A DNA stretch of 64,000 nt, from contig NC_059372.1 of assembly GCF_019703515.2 (NCBI RefSeq), forward strand, positions 22,988,931 to 23,052,930, written 5' to 3'. Positions 22,416 to 34,345 of this stretch are shown in pieces (position 1 is the stretch's first letter; the number at the start of each line of letters is the position of its first letter). The notes beneath the pieces are model-generated. The model made no database searches. It was not told where the DNA came from and saw only the letters and a list, made by a program, of their open reading frames with translations. This DNA is from Myxocyprinus asiaticus. Lineage: Eukaryota > Chordata > Actinopteri > Cypriniformes > Catostomidae. A program made the position numbers and the translations under genes.

Positions 22416-23535
22416 CAGGGTTGGGGAGTAATGGAATACATGTAACTGCGTTACGTATTTAAAATACAAAATATGAGAAACTGCATTCAACTACAGTTAC
22501 AATTTAAATTGTTGGTAATCAGAATACAGTTACTTTCAAAAAAGTATTTTGATTACTGAAGAGATTACTTTGCATTTTATTGTCATTTGTTTAATTTTAT
22601 ATTTAGTCTATTAAGTTGGAAAACAATGCTTTTAAATGAAGCGATCTGAAGAGCGTCTGAACAGCGAGTAAAGTGAAACACTTTCCTTATGATGTGTCAC
22701 ATTCATATGAGCAGAAAGAGGGCACTCTCATACTGTTATGAGTAAAAAGGTGGATCTGACGCCATTGAGGATCTATAGCAACCAAAAAGCGTTCGAAGCG
22801 TTCTGACATATGAAATATAAACCCAATAAATAAACGATTACAAGGCTATATGATTTGTCAATGTTTTATGCAGTGTGGGTACTTTTACAGGAATAAAGGA
22901 TGCTTATATGACAAATACTAACAAATGTAGCCTGTTGCATCATCTAGAAAGCTACAATTAATAGATTTTCTACCTCATTCTATAAACAGAATCAACAAAC
23001 AATCGGAAGATGATGTTGTTGTTTACACTGTGTAGGGTTTTGAAGTAAGTTTGCCATGAAAACATTTAGCATTATGTCAAGTGTATAAAATGGTATTTCT
23101 AGCCATTAGATTCACCATTAACCAGTTGCGATTATATTTTATAATTAATTATATCAAGAACCTCCACGTTAGATTTTTTTTTCCTCTAGTAAGACTTTTG
23201 ATTTTAGTGCACAGATGCTCTGCAAAAATATTACTCTTAATAAGAATTTTTTTTTTCCTGTAAAAAAATCTAATAAATCCTTAAAATAAATTTACTTGAG
23301 GAGCTACACTGCATAAGATATTTAGGCTTTTTCAGAGCATGTATTTTTTATATAAGTGTACTTTTTTTTTTTTTTTACTGTACTGTGCTTACTGTGCTGA
23401 AGAAGTAATCCAAAGTATTTAGAACACATTATTGACAATGATTAATCAAATGGAATATGATACAAATTACATTTTACAGCATGTATTTTGTAATCTGTAG
23501 TGGAATACATTTTAAAAGTAACCCTTCCAACTCTG
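22416..23535. mobile_element. hAT-like non-autonomous element, CAGGGTTGGG family, copy 2
   Basis: Starts CAGGGTTGGGGAGTAATGG and ends with a degraded inverse end CTTCCAACTCTG. Flanks CATGTAAA (22408-22415) and CATATAAA (23536-23543) match in 7 of 8 positions, a typical hAT target duplication. It is in the same orientation as copy 3 at one end but carries a longer, palindromic middle. No transposase. Confidence 0.83.
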
Positions 23536-23543
23536 CATATAAA

Positions 23544-25235
23544 CATGGTTTTCTTGCATTGTCACATTTTTTTTAATAAGTTCATTTTTGGTAGTTATCA
23601 GTTTATTGGTATGTATGTTAATGCACTATGACATCTAGACCTAATGATCTAATGATCTAGAACATAGCTTTAGACATCATCAAGCAAATATTTAATAACT
23701 ACAATGCCCTTTTCTTGGTAGAATTTGAATATTTTTTAAATAATTAAAATAAGTTGAAAAAATAAATAAAATAAATGATGTAATATAACAATTTAAAATG
23801 TAACACTTAACAGTTTATAAATAATTATCAGTATTAGTTTTATTAGTTTAATAATTTAATAACTCCATACGCATTTTTTTCGACCAACCATCAAACCCGT
23901 ACGTACAGGATTGTGGGATGTCACAGGCAGGGTATTATGCAAACATTAGATTCGGACGTGCCTTGATGCTGTCCTACCTCTGTTTACTGCCCGAGAATAA
24001 TTTTTTAGGTTTTAAAAACAGCCTGTCATACTCCCTCCATTTCCTATAATCCTGTATCAATGTCTATGGACTGTATGCCAAGAAGTCAAGCATTTAAACT
24101 GAGTGCCTGTCGAGCGTTATTAAATCTAGATGTAATAATGGTAGGCCACCTGAATCTAGGGTCAGTAGCTGAATGGCCAGTGACTCAGCCTTACGGTAAA
24201 CACACTATACTCCAGCACAAAGTTGTGCTAAATAAGCCAGCTAAATAAAGAGTGTGAGCGTGACAGGTCCTGAGTGCCGGCACAATGCATATTCATGTCT
24301 GTATACTGCATTTGCATGTGAAACATCAATTACTTAACGCTTTCTAAAGGGGGAAGGGAGAGTTGAACGTCTTTTTCCCCCCAAATCCATTCCATCACTT
24401 TCATCTTTTCCATTGCTGAGAATATAAAATGAATAGAAAGAGAATGGGAAAGAGTGAGTCTCTGCACACTAAATGCATGCTTTCAACAACATGCAATTCT
24501 CAAGTGAGAAAGACCACACACATTTTTCCATCCAAATGTCTAGTTTATCAGTCATTTTGCATTCCACATGACTTCACGTCAAGTGTACAACTCTCACTCT
24601 TTTGCTTTTGATGCAATTCGCACGGAGAAGAATGAAAGTGACAAATCCCTTTTATGTTCCACGGAAGAAAGTAAGTCATATGGATTTGGAACGATATGAG
24701 GGTGTGTAAATGTTGACAAAATTCTCTGTGAACTGTCCCTTTAAGTATTCTTTTAGTTACAGCACAAATGTTCCATACAGACTTTTAGACATCATTTGCA
24801 GTCCTTCAGGACAATTTACTGATTAAATATGCATTAGGTGTCCAGGTGTCCATTAGGTGTCGTGTATAAGTGTGAGCAGGTCTTTCCTGCACACCTCTGC
24901 CGTGATCTCATTCTATGCATTTTGAGCTTCACGCTTATTTTCCAGCCATGTGGTGCCACTGCCATGAGCGCTAGAAACATGTTGCCATGACGACAGCCCA
25001 AGAATCAATGGGGAAAGACGTTGTTGGTTTTACAATGGGCCCCTTCCACACATACAGGTGTGAGATAACTCACGCAGACGGAAGCTGCTTCAGATACAGT
25101 ACTCAGTATATGTATACTGCATACAAGGTATTTTTACAAACTAATTTACGCAATTTAAATTTACTTATAATAAAAGATGATAATACCATTTAAAATACAC
25201 GAGGTTAAGTCACTGTCAGCTAAAGTGGATTTGCT
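23544..25235. other. Intronic sequence with remnant of the older element and a half MITE
   Basis: 23544-23620 probably continues the element of 22081-22415. 24645-24744 is the right half of an AGTTCACCC MITE (GTTCCACGGAAGAAAG, GTGAACTGTCCCTTTAA). No gene. Confidence 0.5.
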
Positions 25236-25720
25236 ACATAGAGTGGGGCTCAAAAGACAACTTGTGAAAATGGATCTACTTTGCATTTTGAAAAATGTAA
25301 TACAGTTATGAAAATTAACATTCCAGAATCTCTTAGGATTTGGTATGTTACCATTTTGCTTTCATGACAGCGTGCATTCGAAATGACGTGCAAAACCTGA
25401 TTAACCATGTTGTTACCCCAGCATGATTTGAGAATGTTCCAAAGAGCATCTTGTGTGCTTCAAGGGAATCTGGCCTGTTGTACAAAGGAGTTAACATGGT
25501 CACAACATGTCACAAATTTACATTTGATTAGTGACCTAGAAATGGTGCAGACTGTTAAATATTTCTCATTCATTTTACATCAAAAAGTTTGATTGCTTTA
25601 AATTTTTCAAAACCCTAAAACCCTGTTTATTTCCATGTTTAAATTAGATTTTGAATCCCAGATTTTCAATATGGACTCACTGTAAATAACAGCCTGTTGT
25701 GTCATTGAGAACACTTGCGT
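25236..25720 (+). repeat. Dispersed repeat, long copy
   Basis: Shares the TTCCAAAGAGCATCTTGTG and GTGACCTAGAAAT segments with 17181-17335. Superfamily unresolved. Confidence 0.6.
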
Positions 25721-26975
25721 CTCATGGGAGATGTCCATTCTCAGAGATGTGAATCAAAAAATCTAATTTATAGCAAGACCGCCAGGGACACGTGTGATAC
25801 TTCTGCTCTATGTATGAGTAATGGAGAAACACTCACGAGAGCACACCACTGACTCATGGCCAGCAGGAAAACACAACATCGGCTTTGCTCTATACGTAAC
25901 TGTAATAACACCACAGAAACAGACAGCAAGAGAGAAAGAGAGACGGGTGTCAAATAGAATAAGCAGGCTCCAGTATAACAGGTTGAACATAAATCCCTGA
26001 AGCTTCCTATACTGATCTCTCAGTGTTTACTGTCTGATAAAGTTATCGACTACTCTGCACTGCAATTTTAAACTTAGTCCAGAACGCAAACACACACACA
26101 GTAGATACAGAATCTGAGGCATGTTATGTCTACTGCTGAAACTCCAGGGAAGTAACTACTGAGGACAAGGAGGGTTTCTGCAATCCAATCTAAATTCCTC
26201 AGCAGGCTCTCTGATCTCCTCTCCCTTCGTGCTCTCTCCACATTCTCCTTCATGCTTCTTCTATTTCATTAAAGATAGACTGGCTTGACCCTCTATTTTT
26301 TAGAGATATTCACACTTTTCTACTTATCTGTTACTGGTTCTGTAATATCAGGTCTTCCAACCCGGTTCCATGACAAGTCGTAATAGTCATACGAAATTGG
26401 GGGATGTGGGTGATGTACGAGTTGGCTCATAAAAATAGAATAAAAAAAAGTTTTAAAAAAAAACACACACACGACTTTTACTCCCACAGAGAAAATACAT
26501 TAGCCAACGAACAATGTAATTACGATTTTTCACGAGTTAAACCCCTAACCCAAACCTAAGCCTAACTATAAAGTATAACCCCTTTCCCAAACCCTAAACC
26601 TAACCATAATTTTAATTGTAAAATCACTGTTGTGTACCACGGAAGAAAGAAAACATTAGGGTTTGGAAGAAGATGAGGAAAGCGTATAACAGGTTATTCA
26701 CATTCATCAGTCATTTGTATTGCAAGAATACTGTAAATATGGAATGAGTAACCAAATTTGTTTTCTTATTTTCCTTTCTTTAAATATACTAAAATTTGTA
26801 CAGCTTTTCATTCTGATAGTAAGAAATGCACAGCTTTTAATGCTTAGACATAAACAAAGATGAAACCAACCTAGTCTAATAGAATGAACGTAACTATAAC
26901 TACTGTACATTTTTGCAAACTGACTTTTACTTGCTGCGTTCCACATTTTGCCACAGTTTCCTGGTGAAAATAACA
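25721..26975. other. Intronic sequence with degenerate CCTAAC-rich patch
   Basis: 26538-26612 is rich in AACCC/CCTAA words resembling degenerate telomere-like repeats. The two overlapping hydrophobic minus-strand frames at 25768-25990 have no supporting splice or promoter signal. Confidence 0.4.
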
Positions 26976-28075
26976 CTAGGGGCCTTATTTTAAGAGTGCC
27001 TTAAGCGCAATAAGTCAATGAACATGGCCATAAAGTTTTGGTATTTTCGTACAAGCATGTGCTAAGTCTAGGCGCAAGTGGGTTTGACTAAATGATGAAC
27101 GTCAGGCATATTACTATGACAGCGACACGCTCCTTTTATACGCATGGAAAATGTGATTCTCATCAGAATTTGGATGTATGCGCCATTAAATTAAGTAGTT
27201 ATTATTAATAATTTTCATCTACTGACACAAATCATGACTAGTATTATCAGTGATTGCATCGGCGTGCACTTCACTTCTACTGGTCGATTTTGATTGTGGA
27301 AAAATTTTATTCATTTATTGAAACATGAAAAAATAAAACCAAAAATATTTCTAAACTCAAATTATACTTCAAATTAAATGAAAATTTAATAAAAATAATG
27401 AAGTGGTCAAACAAATCTATTTAAATCCAAACATTTTACTCTCTCCAACTTGTTCCACTGGCCCCTTTTGCAGTGACTTAAGAATCACTCTGCGACAACT
27501 GATGGAAAAATAATAGTCAAAATTAAATCATAAATACAACTGTAAATATAAAATAATAATAAATCATATAAACATAACAAAAATAATAATAATAATTGAA
27601 AAAAAATAAACCATGACCTCTAGAAAGTTTACCACAAATCTCATAATTTTTTGCTTCAACAAACAGCTTCAACAGCGATTGAAGGGACATAATTTGATGT
27701 TCTGTCCTTTCAGAATTTGGACATTAACTTTATTACCACCTGCTGGTGAAATCTCCAAACTGCAAATGCAGGAACTGAATTTGGACTTTGCACTGAGTTA
27801 AGAGGTGGTATTGAAACGTCTTAGCGCAATGACCAAATTCTTAGGAAAATAGCAAACTGCGCTTTGCGTCACTTTATTTGCATACAATACACCCACAGTT
27901 TGCGTGCCTACACCGAGTGTAGCGCAAACACTCCCACCCATACCCAGCTGTGTTTTGCGCTGGCACGAAAATTGCACTTAGAATTAACGTTATCATGAAA
28001 ATTGGATATGACATTGCGCACGGCTGTAGCGCGTAGCACTGTGCTTTGCTCACTCATGAAAACAGAACCTTAAAG
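26976..28075. mobile_element. Probable non-autonomous DNA element with GCGCAA-rich ends
   Basis: The left end (from AGGGGCCTTATTTTAAGAGT) and right end (TGTGCTTTGCTCACTCATGA) are both rich in TTGCGC/GCGCAA words and look like opposed subterminal repeats of a known teleost type. The middle is AT-rich. Exact ends and target duplication were not established. Confidence 0.45.
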
Positions 28076-28146
28076 GCGCTACAACAACTGTGCGTTTTAT
28101 TTACTATCATACAAATCACGAGTACAACGGCTGATTATGACTTTAT

Positions 28147-28434
28147 TGTGACGAGGAGGAGGGCGTGGCCGGGCCGTGATGATGCACGGCCAGCACTGAA
28201 TCAGCTAATCAGCGGGAGAGCAAGATAAAGGGGAGCCAGATGTGCCAGTTCGAGATACGAGAGAGAGACGCACGCAGCCAGGTGATTGTTTATGTTTTAT
28301 GTTGTTTTAAGTTCATTTATATCATTAAACCTTTATGTTGACTGTTCAGCCAGTTCCCACCTCCCGGCTGATTAGCCCGATTCAGGGCCGGCCATGTGTC
28401 CTCATGGCCCGGCCCCACCCTCCTCATTGTCACA
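28147..28434. mobile_element. 288-bp element with 45-bp inverted ends and TTTAT duplication
   Basis: Starts TGTGACGAGGAGGAGGGCG and ends CCACCCTCCTCATTGTCACA. The terminal 45 bases match in inverse at 36 positions. Flanked by the perfect 5-bp repeat TTTAT (28142-28146 and 28435-28439). TG...CA ends plus a 5-bp duplication also fit a solo LTR, so the class is open. Confidence 0.7.
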
Positions 28435-28544
28435 TTTATAAACACTTATTTTTCCACACTATTACACTGTTACATGATATCATACACTTTTACTATAACA
28501 CATCTTGTCATGTGGCTATTTCGTCCCATGTCTGTCTTGTATTT

Positions 28545-29400
28545 CATTGTCAGTCTTTGTGTGGGTGCACGGTTTCGATTGTATTCCCTGCCATGCGCTC
28601 TTCGGTCTGTCTTGTTTCATGTCTGGAGTATGATGTCTGGGTCCTGACTTCCTGTCTGATTTGGTCAGTGTCGGGATCCGGACACTCATGCTCCATGTCT
28701 GTCTGTTATTGATGTGGGTGCATCGCGCTTATATCATCTTGGCAGTCTGTCTCTCGTGAACACGGGTGCGCCCAGGTCACGAGCTGTCTTCATGTTGTGC
28801 TGAGGTTCGATCACTTCGGTCTAAGGTGTCAGGTGTGTGTGGCTGAATTCTCGCACAGGTGTCCCGTCTTGTTTTTGTTGCCTGTTGCGTGCGTTGCGTG
28901 GCGCTTGCCTTGCAATGTACCCTCAGGTTTCGTTTAGTGTGAGAATGCATGGGCATATATTGCCTCATTGTCTTGGTGATGTGTGCTCATGCCATTTGGG
29001 TGTTTTGTTGTCTTGTGAGATCACATGGCTTTGTTTTGTTTCTGTATTGCCACGTGTCTCACCATTTGCCTCACCTGTCCCCTGTTAACCCAGTTGATTT
29101 CTCTCCCAATTTTAGTCTCCTCATGTTTGCTGTCCAGTGCCAGTTCAACTTGTTTCCAGTCTTGTGTGTATTCCAGTCAGTCAAGACGGTTGGTCCTGTT
29201 TTTGTATATTCGTCCCAGTTCATCCAAACCCGGTCCGGTCAGTCCTTTTCCTCGCTGCATTCTGCTCCAGCCCTGGATTACCTTTTTCCCCTACGGGGTT
29301 GTTTATGTTTATTTCCCCCCTTGTGGGAGTTTTGGTTGAGTTTTTTCCCTTTATTTTGTATTTAATAAATTCCCTTTTATTTCTTCAACTCTGCACCCCA
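28545..29400 (+). repeat. LTR-like or retrotransposon 3' repeat
   Basis: T- and TCTG-rich sequence. Its first 105 bases recur at 36398-36498 with few changes (TGTGTGGGTGCA, GTATTCCCTGCCATGCGCTC). It ends near an AATAAA at 29362-29367. This could be a long terminal repeat or a retrotransposon 3' region. The overlapping plus-strand frames at 28949-29412 look compositional. Confidence 0.45.
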
Positions 29401-29464
29401 CACATCTTTTGAAAAATGATATGCTCATAATACAGACCCACCTACATTTACACACTTATCCCAA

Positions 29465-29955
29465 TGTGATTAGCTTCCGCTGAAGCTCACCTGATATAGT
29501 GTTGGACTATTGACTCGGAGGACCGAGGCTCGAGCCCAGCCAAGCACATAAGCTGACACGTGAGATGAAAGCATCATAGAAGTGACACGAAATGAGTTGG
29601 TTGCTTTAGAAAATGTACTTTTCCTGTCGCATTTGCAATTTCCACAATATCAGTTAAGTTTAAGTATTGATTTAGGATAAGAATGTCTGTTTTGTTTACC
29701 TCTCATTTGCATTTATAACACTATCAGTTAGGTTTAGGTTAAAGTTTTAGTTTAGGGTGGTACGTTTTACTCATTTAAACCTCCATCTAATATTCACCTT
29801 AAAAACCTCATCTGATTACAACACCATTTCACTCACCTTTGGCACCCCCCACTGGACATTTCACTAGGAAATTGCAGTGAAACATGTAATGAAGCACATA
29901 ATTTAGTTTCGCAAAAATGTTGCCACTGTCACATAATGTTCATGAGATCAGGCTG
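29465..29955 (+). mobile_element. tRNA-derived SINE of about 490 bp, copy 1
   Basis: The head resembles a tRNA, with an A-box region around AGCTCACCTGATATAGTG and a B box GGCTCGAGCCC (29527-29537). The body then matches 37543-38010 in inverse: GCATCATAGAAG and, near the end, CATGAGATCAGG. A and B boxes are internal RNA polymerase III promoters. Confidence 0.72.
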
Positions 29956-29959
29956 GATT

Positions 29960-30405
29960 AAACATTTCAGATCACTAAAAAACTGCAAAAAATGGCAGAA
30001 AAAATACTACTAATAACAGTAAAATTGTGTTAATAACATGTATTATTATTATTATTGATAATAATACTCAAATATTTATTAACATAATAGAATATACAAT
30101 ATAACATTATACTAATATATATACTAATATTAATATATAAAACACAATATGCATTAATATTTATATTATTATTACTGTTATCGTATTATATACATTTTTA
30201 TAAAATTTTATGAATTATATTAATATTATAAAATAATATAAATTATACAAAATATTCGTATTGCATATTGTATTAGTTGTATTGTTGTAGTCTAAAGAAT
30301 ATTTAGTTATCGTGTCAAAAAACAGAAATAAAACTATAAATTGGTTATCGGACACTTAAATATAAAACTATTCTGTATTGGAATTGGTTGCTATATATAT
30401 ATATA
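29960..30405. repeat. Low-complexity AT-rich stretch
   Basis: ATT/TATA-rich sequence ending in a TA run that borders the Tc1-like element. Confidence 0.8.
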
Positions 30406-31518
30406 CACTATATTGCCAAAAGTATTCGCTCACCCATCCAAATAATTGAATTCAAGTGTTCCAATCACTTCCATGGCCACAGGTGTATAAAATGAAGCAC
30501 CTAGGCATGCAGACTGCTTCTACAAACATTTGTGAAAGAATGGGCCGCTCTCAGGAGCTCAGTGAATTCCAGCGTGGTACTGTGATAGGATGCCACCTGT
30601 GCAACAAGTCCAGTCATGAAATTTCCTCGCTACTAAATATTCCACAGTCAACTGTCAGTGGTATTATAACAAAGTGGAAGCGATTGGGAATGACAGCAAC
30701 TCAGCCACGAAGTGGTAGGCCATGTAAAATGACAGAGCGGGGTCAGCGGATGCTGAGGCGCATAGTGCGCAGAGGTCACCAACTTTCTGCAGAGTCAATC
30801 GCTACAGACCTCCAAAGTTCATGTGGCCTTCAGATTAGCTCAAGAACAGTGCGTAGAGAGCTTCATGGAATGGGTTTCCATGGCCGAGCAGCTGCATCCA
30901 AGCCATACATCACCAAGTGCAATGCAAAGCGTCGGATGCAGTGGTGAAAAGCACGCCACCACTGAACTCTAGAGCAGTGGAGACGCGTTCTCTGGAGTGA
31001 CGAATCACGCTTCTCCATCTGGCAATCTGATGGACGAGTCTGGGTTTGGCGGTTGCCAGGAGAACGGTACTTGTCTGACTGCATTGTGCCAACTGTGAAG
31101 TTTGGTGGAGGGGGGATTATGGTGTGGGGTTGTTTTTCAGCAGCTGGGCTTGGCCCCTTAGTTCCAGTGAAAGGAACTCTGAATGCTTCAGCATACCAAG
31201 AGATTTTGGACAATTCCATGCTCCCAACTTTGTGGGAACAGTTTGGGGATGGCCCCTTCCTGTTCCAACATGACTGCGCACCAGTGCACAAAGCAAGGTC
31301 CATAAAGACATGGATGAGCGAGTTTGGTGTGGAAGAACTTGACTGGCCTGCACAGAGTCCTGACCTCAACCCGACAGAGCACCTTTGGGATGAATTAGAG
31401 CGAAGACTGCGAGCCAGGCCTTCTCGTCCAACATCAGTGTCTGACCTCACAAATGCGCTTCTGGAAGAATGGTCAAAAATTCCCATAAACACAAACCTTG
31501 TGGAAAGCCTTCCCAGAA
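30406..31518 (+). mobile_element. Tc1/mariner-like transposon, copy 1, 3' end missing
   Basis: Starts CACTATATTGCCAAAAGTAT after TA repeats. It stops abruptly after the end of the transposase frame (CTTCCCAGAA), without a right inverted repeat, and a short TA run then leads straight into copy 2. About 1.1 kb. Confidence 0.88.
30456..31518 (+). pseudogene. Tc1-like transposase, copy 1 (two nonsense codons)
   Basis: The N-terminal helix-turn-helix region includes [20 protein letters not shown] and [16 protein letters not shown], followed by the [13 protein letters not shown] stretch. The DDE catalytic segments are [21 protein letters not shown] and [14 protein letters not shown]. Two TGA codons interrupt the frame at 30945-30947 (Cys in copy 2) and 30966-30968 (Trp in copy 2). 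The rest, to SLPR, stays in frame. The protein would cut and paste the element at TA sites. This copy is inactive. Confidence 0.93.
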
Positions 31519-31530
31519 TATATATATATA

Positions 31531-32776
31531 CACTATATTGCCAAAAGTATTCGCTCATCTGCCTTTAGACGCATATGAACTTAAGTGACATCCCATTCTT
31601 AATCCATAGGGTTTAATATGACATCGTCCCACCCTTTGCAGCTATAACAGCTTCAGCTCTTCTGGGAAGGCTTTCCACAAGGTTTAGGAGTGTGTTTATA
31701 GGAATTTTTGACCATTCTTCCAGAAGCGCATTTGTGAGGTCGGACACTGATGTTGGACGAGAAGGCCTGGCTCGCAGTCTTCACTCTAATTCATCCCAAA
31801 GATGCTCTATCGGGTTGAAGTCAGGACTCTGTGCAGGCCAGTCAAGTTTTTCCACACCAAACTCACTCATCCATGTCTTTATGGACCTTGCTTTGTGCAC
31901 TGGTGCGCAGTCCTGTTGGAACAGGAAGGGGCCATCCCCAAACTTTTCCCACAAAGTTGGGAGCATGGATTGTCCAAAATCTCTTGGTATGCTGAAGCAT
32001 TCAGAGTTCCTTTCACTGGAACTAAGGGGCCAAGCCCAGCTCCTGAAAAACAACCCCACACCATAATCCCCCCTCCACCAAACTTCACAGTTGGCACAAT
32101 GCAGTCAGACAAGTACCGTTCTCCTGGCAACTGCCAAACCCAGACTCGTCCATCAGATTGCCAGATGGAGAAGCATGATTCGTCACTCCAGAGAATGCAT
32201 CTCCACTGCTCTAGAGTCCAGTGGCGGCGTGCTTTACACCACTGCATCCGACACTTTGCATTGCACTTGGTGATGTATGGCTTGGATGCAGCTGCTCGGC
32301 CATGGAAACCCATTCCATGAAGCTCTCTACGCACTGTTCTTGAGCTAATCTGAAGGCCACATGAACTTTGGAGGTCTGTAGCGATTGACTCTGCAGAAAG
32401 TTGGCGACCTCTGCGCACTATGCGCCTCAGCATCCGCTGACCCCGCTCTGTCATTTTACGTGGCCTACCACTTCGTGGCTGAGTTGCTGTCATTCCCAAT
32501 CGCTTCCAATTTGTTATAATACCACTGACAGTTGACTGTGGAATATTTAGTAGTGAGGAAATTTCACGACTGGACTTGTTGCACAGGTGGCATCCTATCA
32601 CAGTACCACGCTGGAATTCACTGAGCTCCTGAGAGAGGCCCATTCTTTCACAAATGTTTGTAGAAGCAGTCTGCATGCCTAGGTGCTTCATTTATCCACC
32701 TGTGTCCATGGAAGTGACTGGAACAACTGAATTCAATTATTTGGATGGGTGAGTGAATACTTTTGGCAATATAGTG
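31531..32776 (-). mobile_element. Tc1/mariner-like transposon, copy 2, both ends present
   Basis: 1246 bp bounded by CACTATATTGCCAAAAGTAT at the left and its inverse ending ATATAGTG at the right, within TA runs on both sides. It is in inverse orientation to copy 1 and very similar to it. The 31531-31680 part contains the 3' sequence that copy 1 lacks. Confidence 0.93.
31680..32691 (-). pseudogene. Tc1-like transposase, copy 2 (frameshift and stop)
   Basis: Open from the start at 32691 ([18 protein letters not shown]) through the DNA-binding region and the first catalytic Asp (WSDESCF). A frameshift near 31965-31975 follows. Reading continues in another frame with [11 protein letters not shown] and [12 protein letters not shown], then a TGA replaces the expected Arg codon at about 31780. 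The motifs are those of the DD34E Tc1 family. Inactive, but with different lesions from copy 1. Confidence 0.93.
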
Positions 32777-33170
32777 TATATATATATATATATATATATA
32801 TCCATCTATACTTTTCATTCTATTTTATTAAAAAGTTAAAAAAAAATAAAAAAATAAAAAAACTGGTGTTATTTTGTTCCTCTGTAGCTACAGTATAGAA
32901 TAGATAGTACAGTGAGTGAGAGTAGGTCATGCCAAAGGAGCACTCCATTTTCTCAATTTACACATAAATACCCAATCAATTCCTATCTCACTTCCTGCTC
33001 TTTCTCATCGGCTTTAGGTCTTGACCCCGCTTGACGAGTCCTGGAACCTCGCTGAAATTTGGCCATTCAAAATTAACTTTTTTTTTGACAATTTTTATAT
33101 ATTTATTTAAAAGCTACATATAAATCACATATATTTAGTTATAATGGTAGATGCTTCATTTTTCTTAAAA

Positions 33171-33221
<51 letters not shown>

Positions 33222-34194
33222 CCCCCAATGCCCTCAGAATTAAAAACGGAGACCCGAAAGCAGGCCCTATTCTGTCACAATTCAATCTCCGGCACAGAAA
33301 AGAAGCCGAGCTATAAAATGATTACAACATCCAGAAATATACAGAACATAAATAAGTCACTAGCGCCTGGCAGCGAAGCTACGCAAGATTCCATTATTTA
33401 CGTCGTATCGGAGTGTTGAGAAGGAGTCTCTCTCTCTCTCACTCCATCTAAACATGCTTCCATCTTCGTTTCCATTATATGTACACATATTGTCACTCCC
33501 AGAGCTCACTCTTATCTGCCCTGTAGTCCATCCACATCATTATGAGATTTTGTTTAACCAATTACCTTAATTTTCCTTTTTTCCATCTCCCAGCCTTTTA
33601 TTCACTTCCCATTTTCCTTTACTTCTATTTCTTTCTCTCTCTCATCAGCCTCCAGGAACTTTTTTTTCCCATCAAAGTTCAAAGATGAGATTGAAGCAAT
33701 ATTAAAACAGAGGAAAATGACGAGTGAAAGTGTGAGTGAGAGGGAGAAGGATCGAGAAAAGAAATTACGTAAATGTTTCCAGGAGGTCTGTCTTATGAAG
33801 TGAGATATTGCAGTATTGGTGAAGGGGGCTGGGACAGGAACTGTTCAGTAATGGAGTGGGATGGGGGTCTGTGGCATCTTTTCTGGACTCAACCCAAGCC
33901 ATAGCCAGATGGCTTCATGCTTACCAAAAGAGCTCCAATATCAGTCCTCAAATCGGCTAAATTACAGTACACTGGATGTTTTGCTTATACATGTAGCCTA
34001 CCTAAGTATATGATTACACAGTTTGTTTGTTTTTTTGCAATCATCATTAATTCCTGGCATCTTATAATTAGGTCTTCAAAAAATGGTTTCCTTTTTTATC
34101 AAGATCCAAGTGCTTTCCAATTACCGTACATGCACAATCGTACATCGAATATGTACTGCATTAATAACCCGACAACGTGTATGGTCACGTAGAC
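32777..34194. other. AT-rich intron with TA microsatellite
   Basis: TA runs at 32777-32801 and 33174-33219, and a CT-rich patch at 33427-33442. No gene. Confidence 0.55.
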
Positions 34195-34345
34195 AATCAA
34201 AAATGAAAATTCGGTCATCAGTTACTCACCCTCATGTTGTTCAAAACCAGTATGACTTTCTTACGTGAAACATAAAATGAGATGTTAGGCAACTGTAGCG
34301 ATACGTTAGTGTTAGTCACTATTCATTTTCATTGCATATTTTTCA
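34195..34345. mobile_element. AGTTCACCC-type MITE, left half
   Basis: AAAATGAAAATTCGGTCATC, CTCACCCTCATGTTGTTC and GAGATGTTAGGCA belong to the family; the right arm is not present next to it. Confidence 0.65.

Noticed and set aside
25768..25990. Two overlapping hydrophobic minus-strand frames, considered as a transmembrane agrin first exon
   Set aside because: No suitable phase-1 donor, no promoter feature, and the hydrophobic runs overlap in two frames, as expected from TCTC-rich sequence.
26538..26612. Telomere-like CCCTAA words
   Set aside because: Too degenerate for an interstitial telomere; similar CCTAACC-rich patches are common in fish repeats.
28949..29412. Overlapping plus-strand hydrophobic frames of 91-138 codons
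   Set aside because: T-rich composition of a dispersed repeat yields Phe/Leu/Ser-rich peptides. No start, splice or domain support.
29480..29540. tRNA gene on the plus strand
   Set aside because: It cannot form a complete cloverleaf by eye and is followed by the conserved body of a SINE seen again at 37543-38010.
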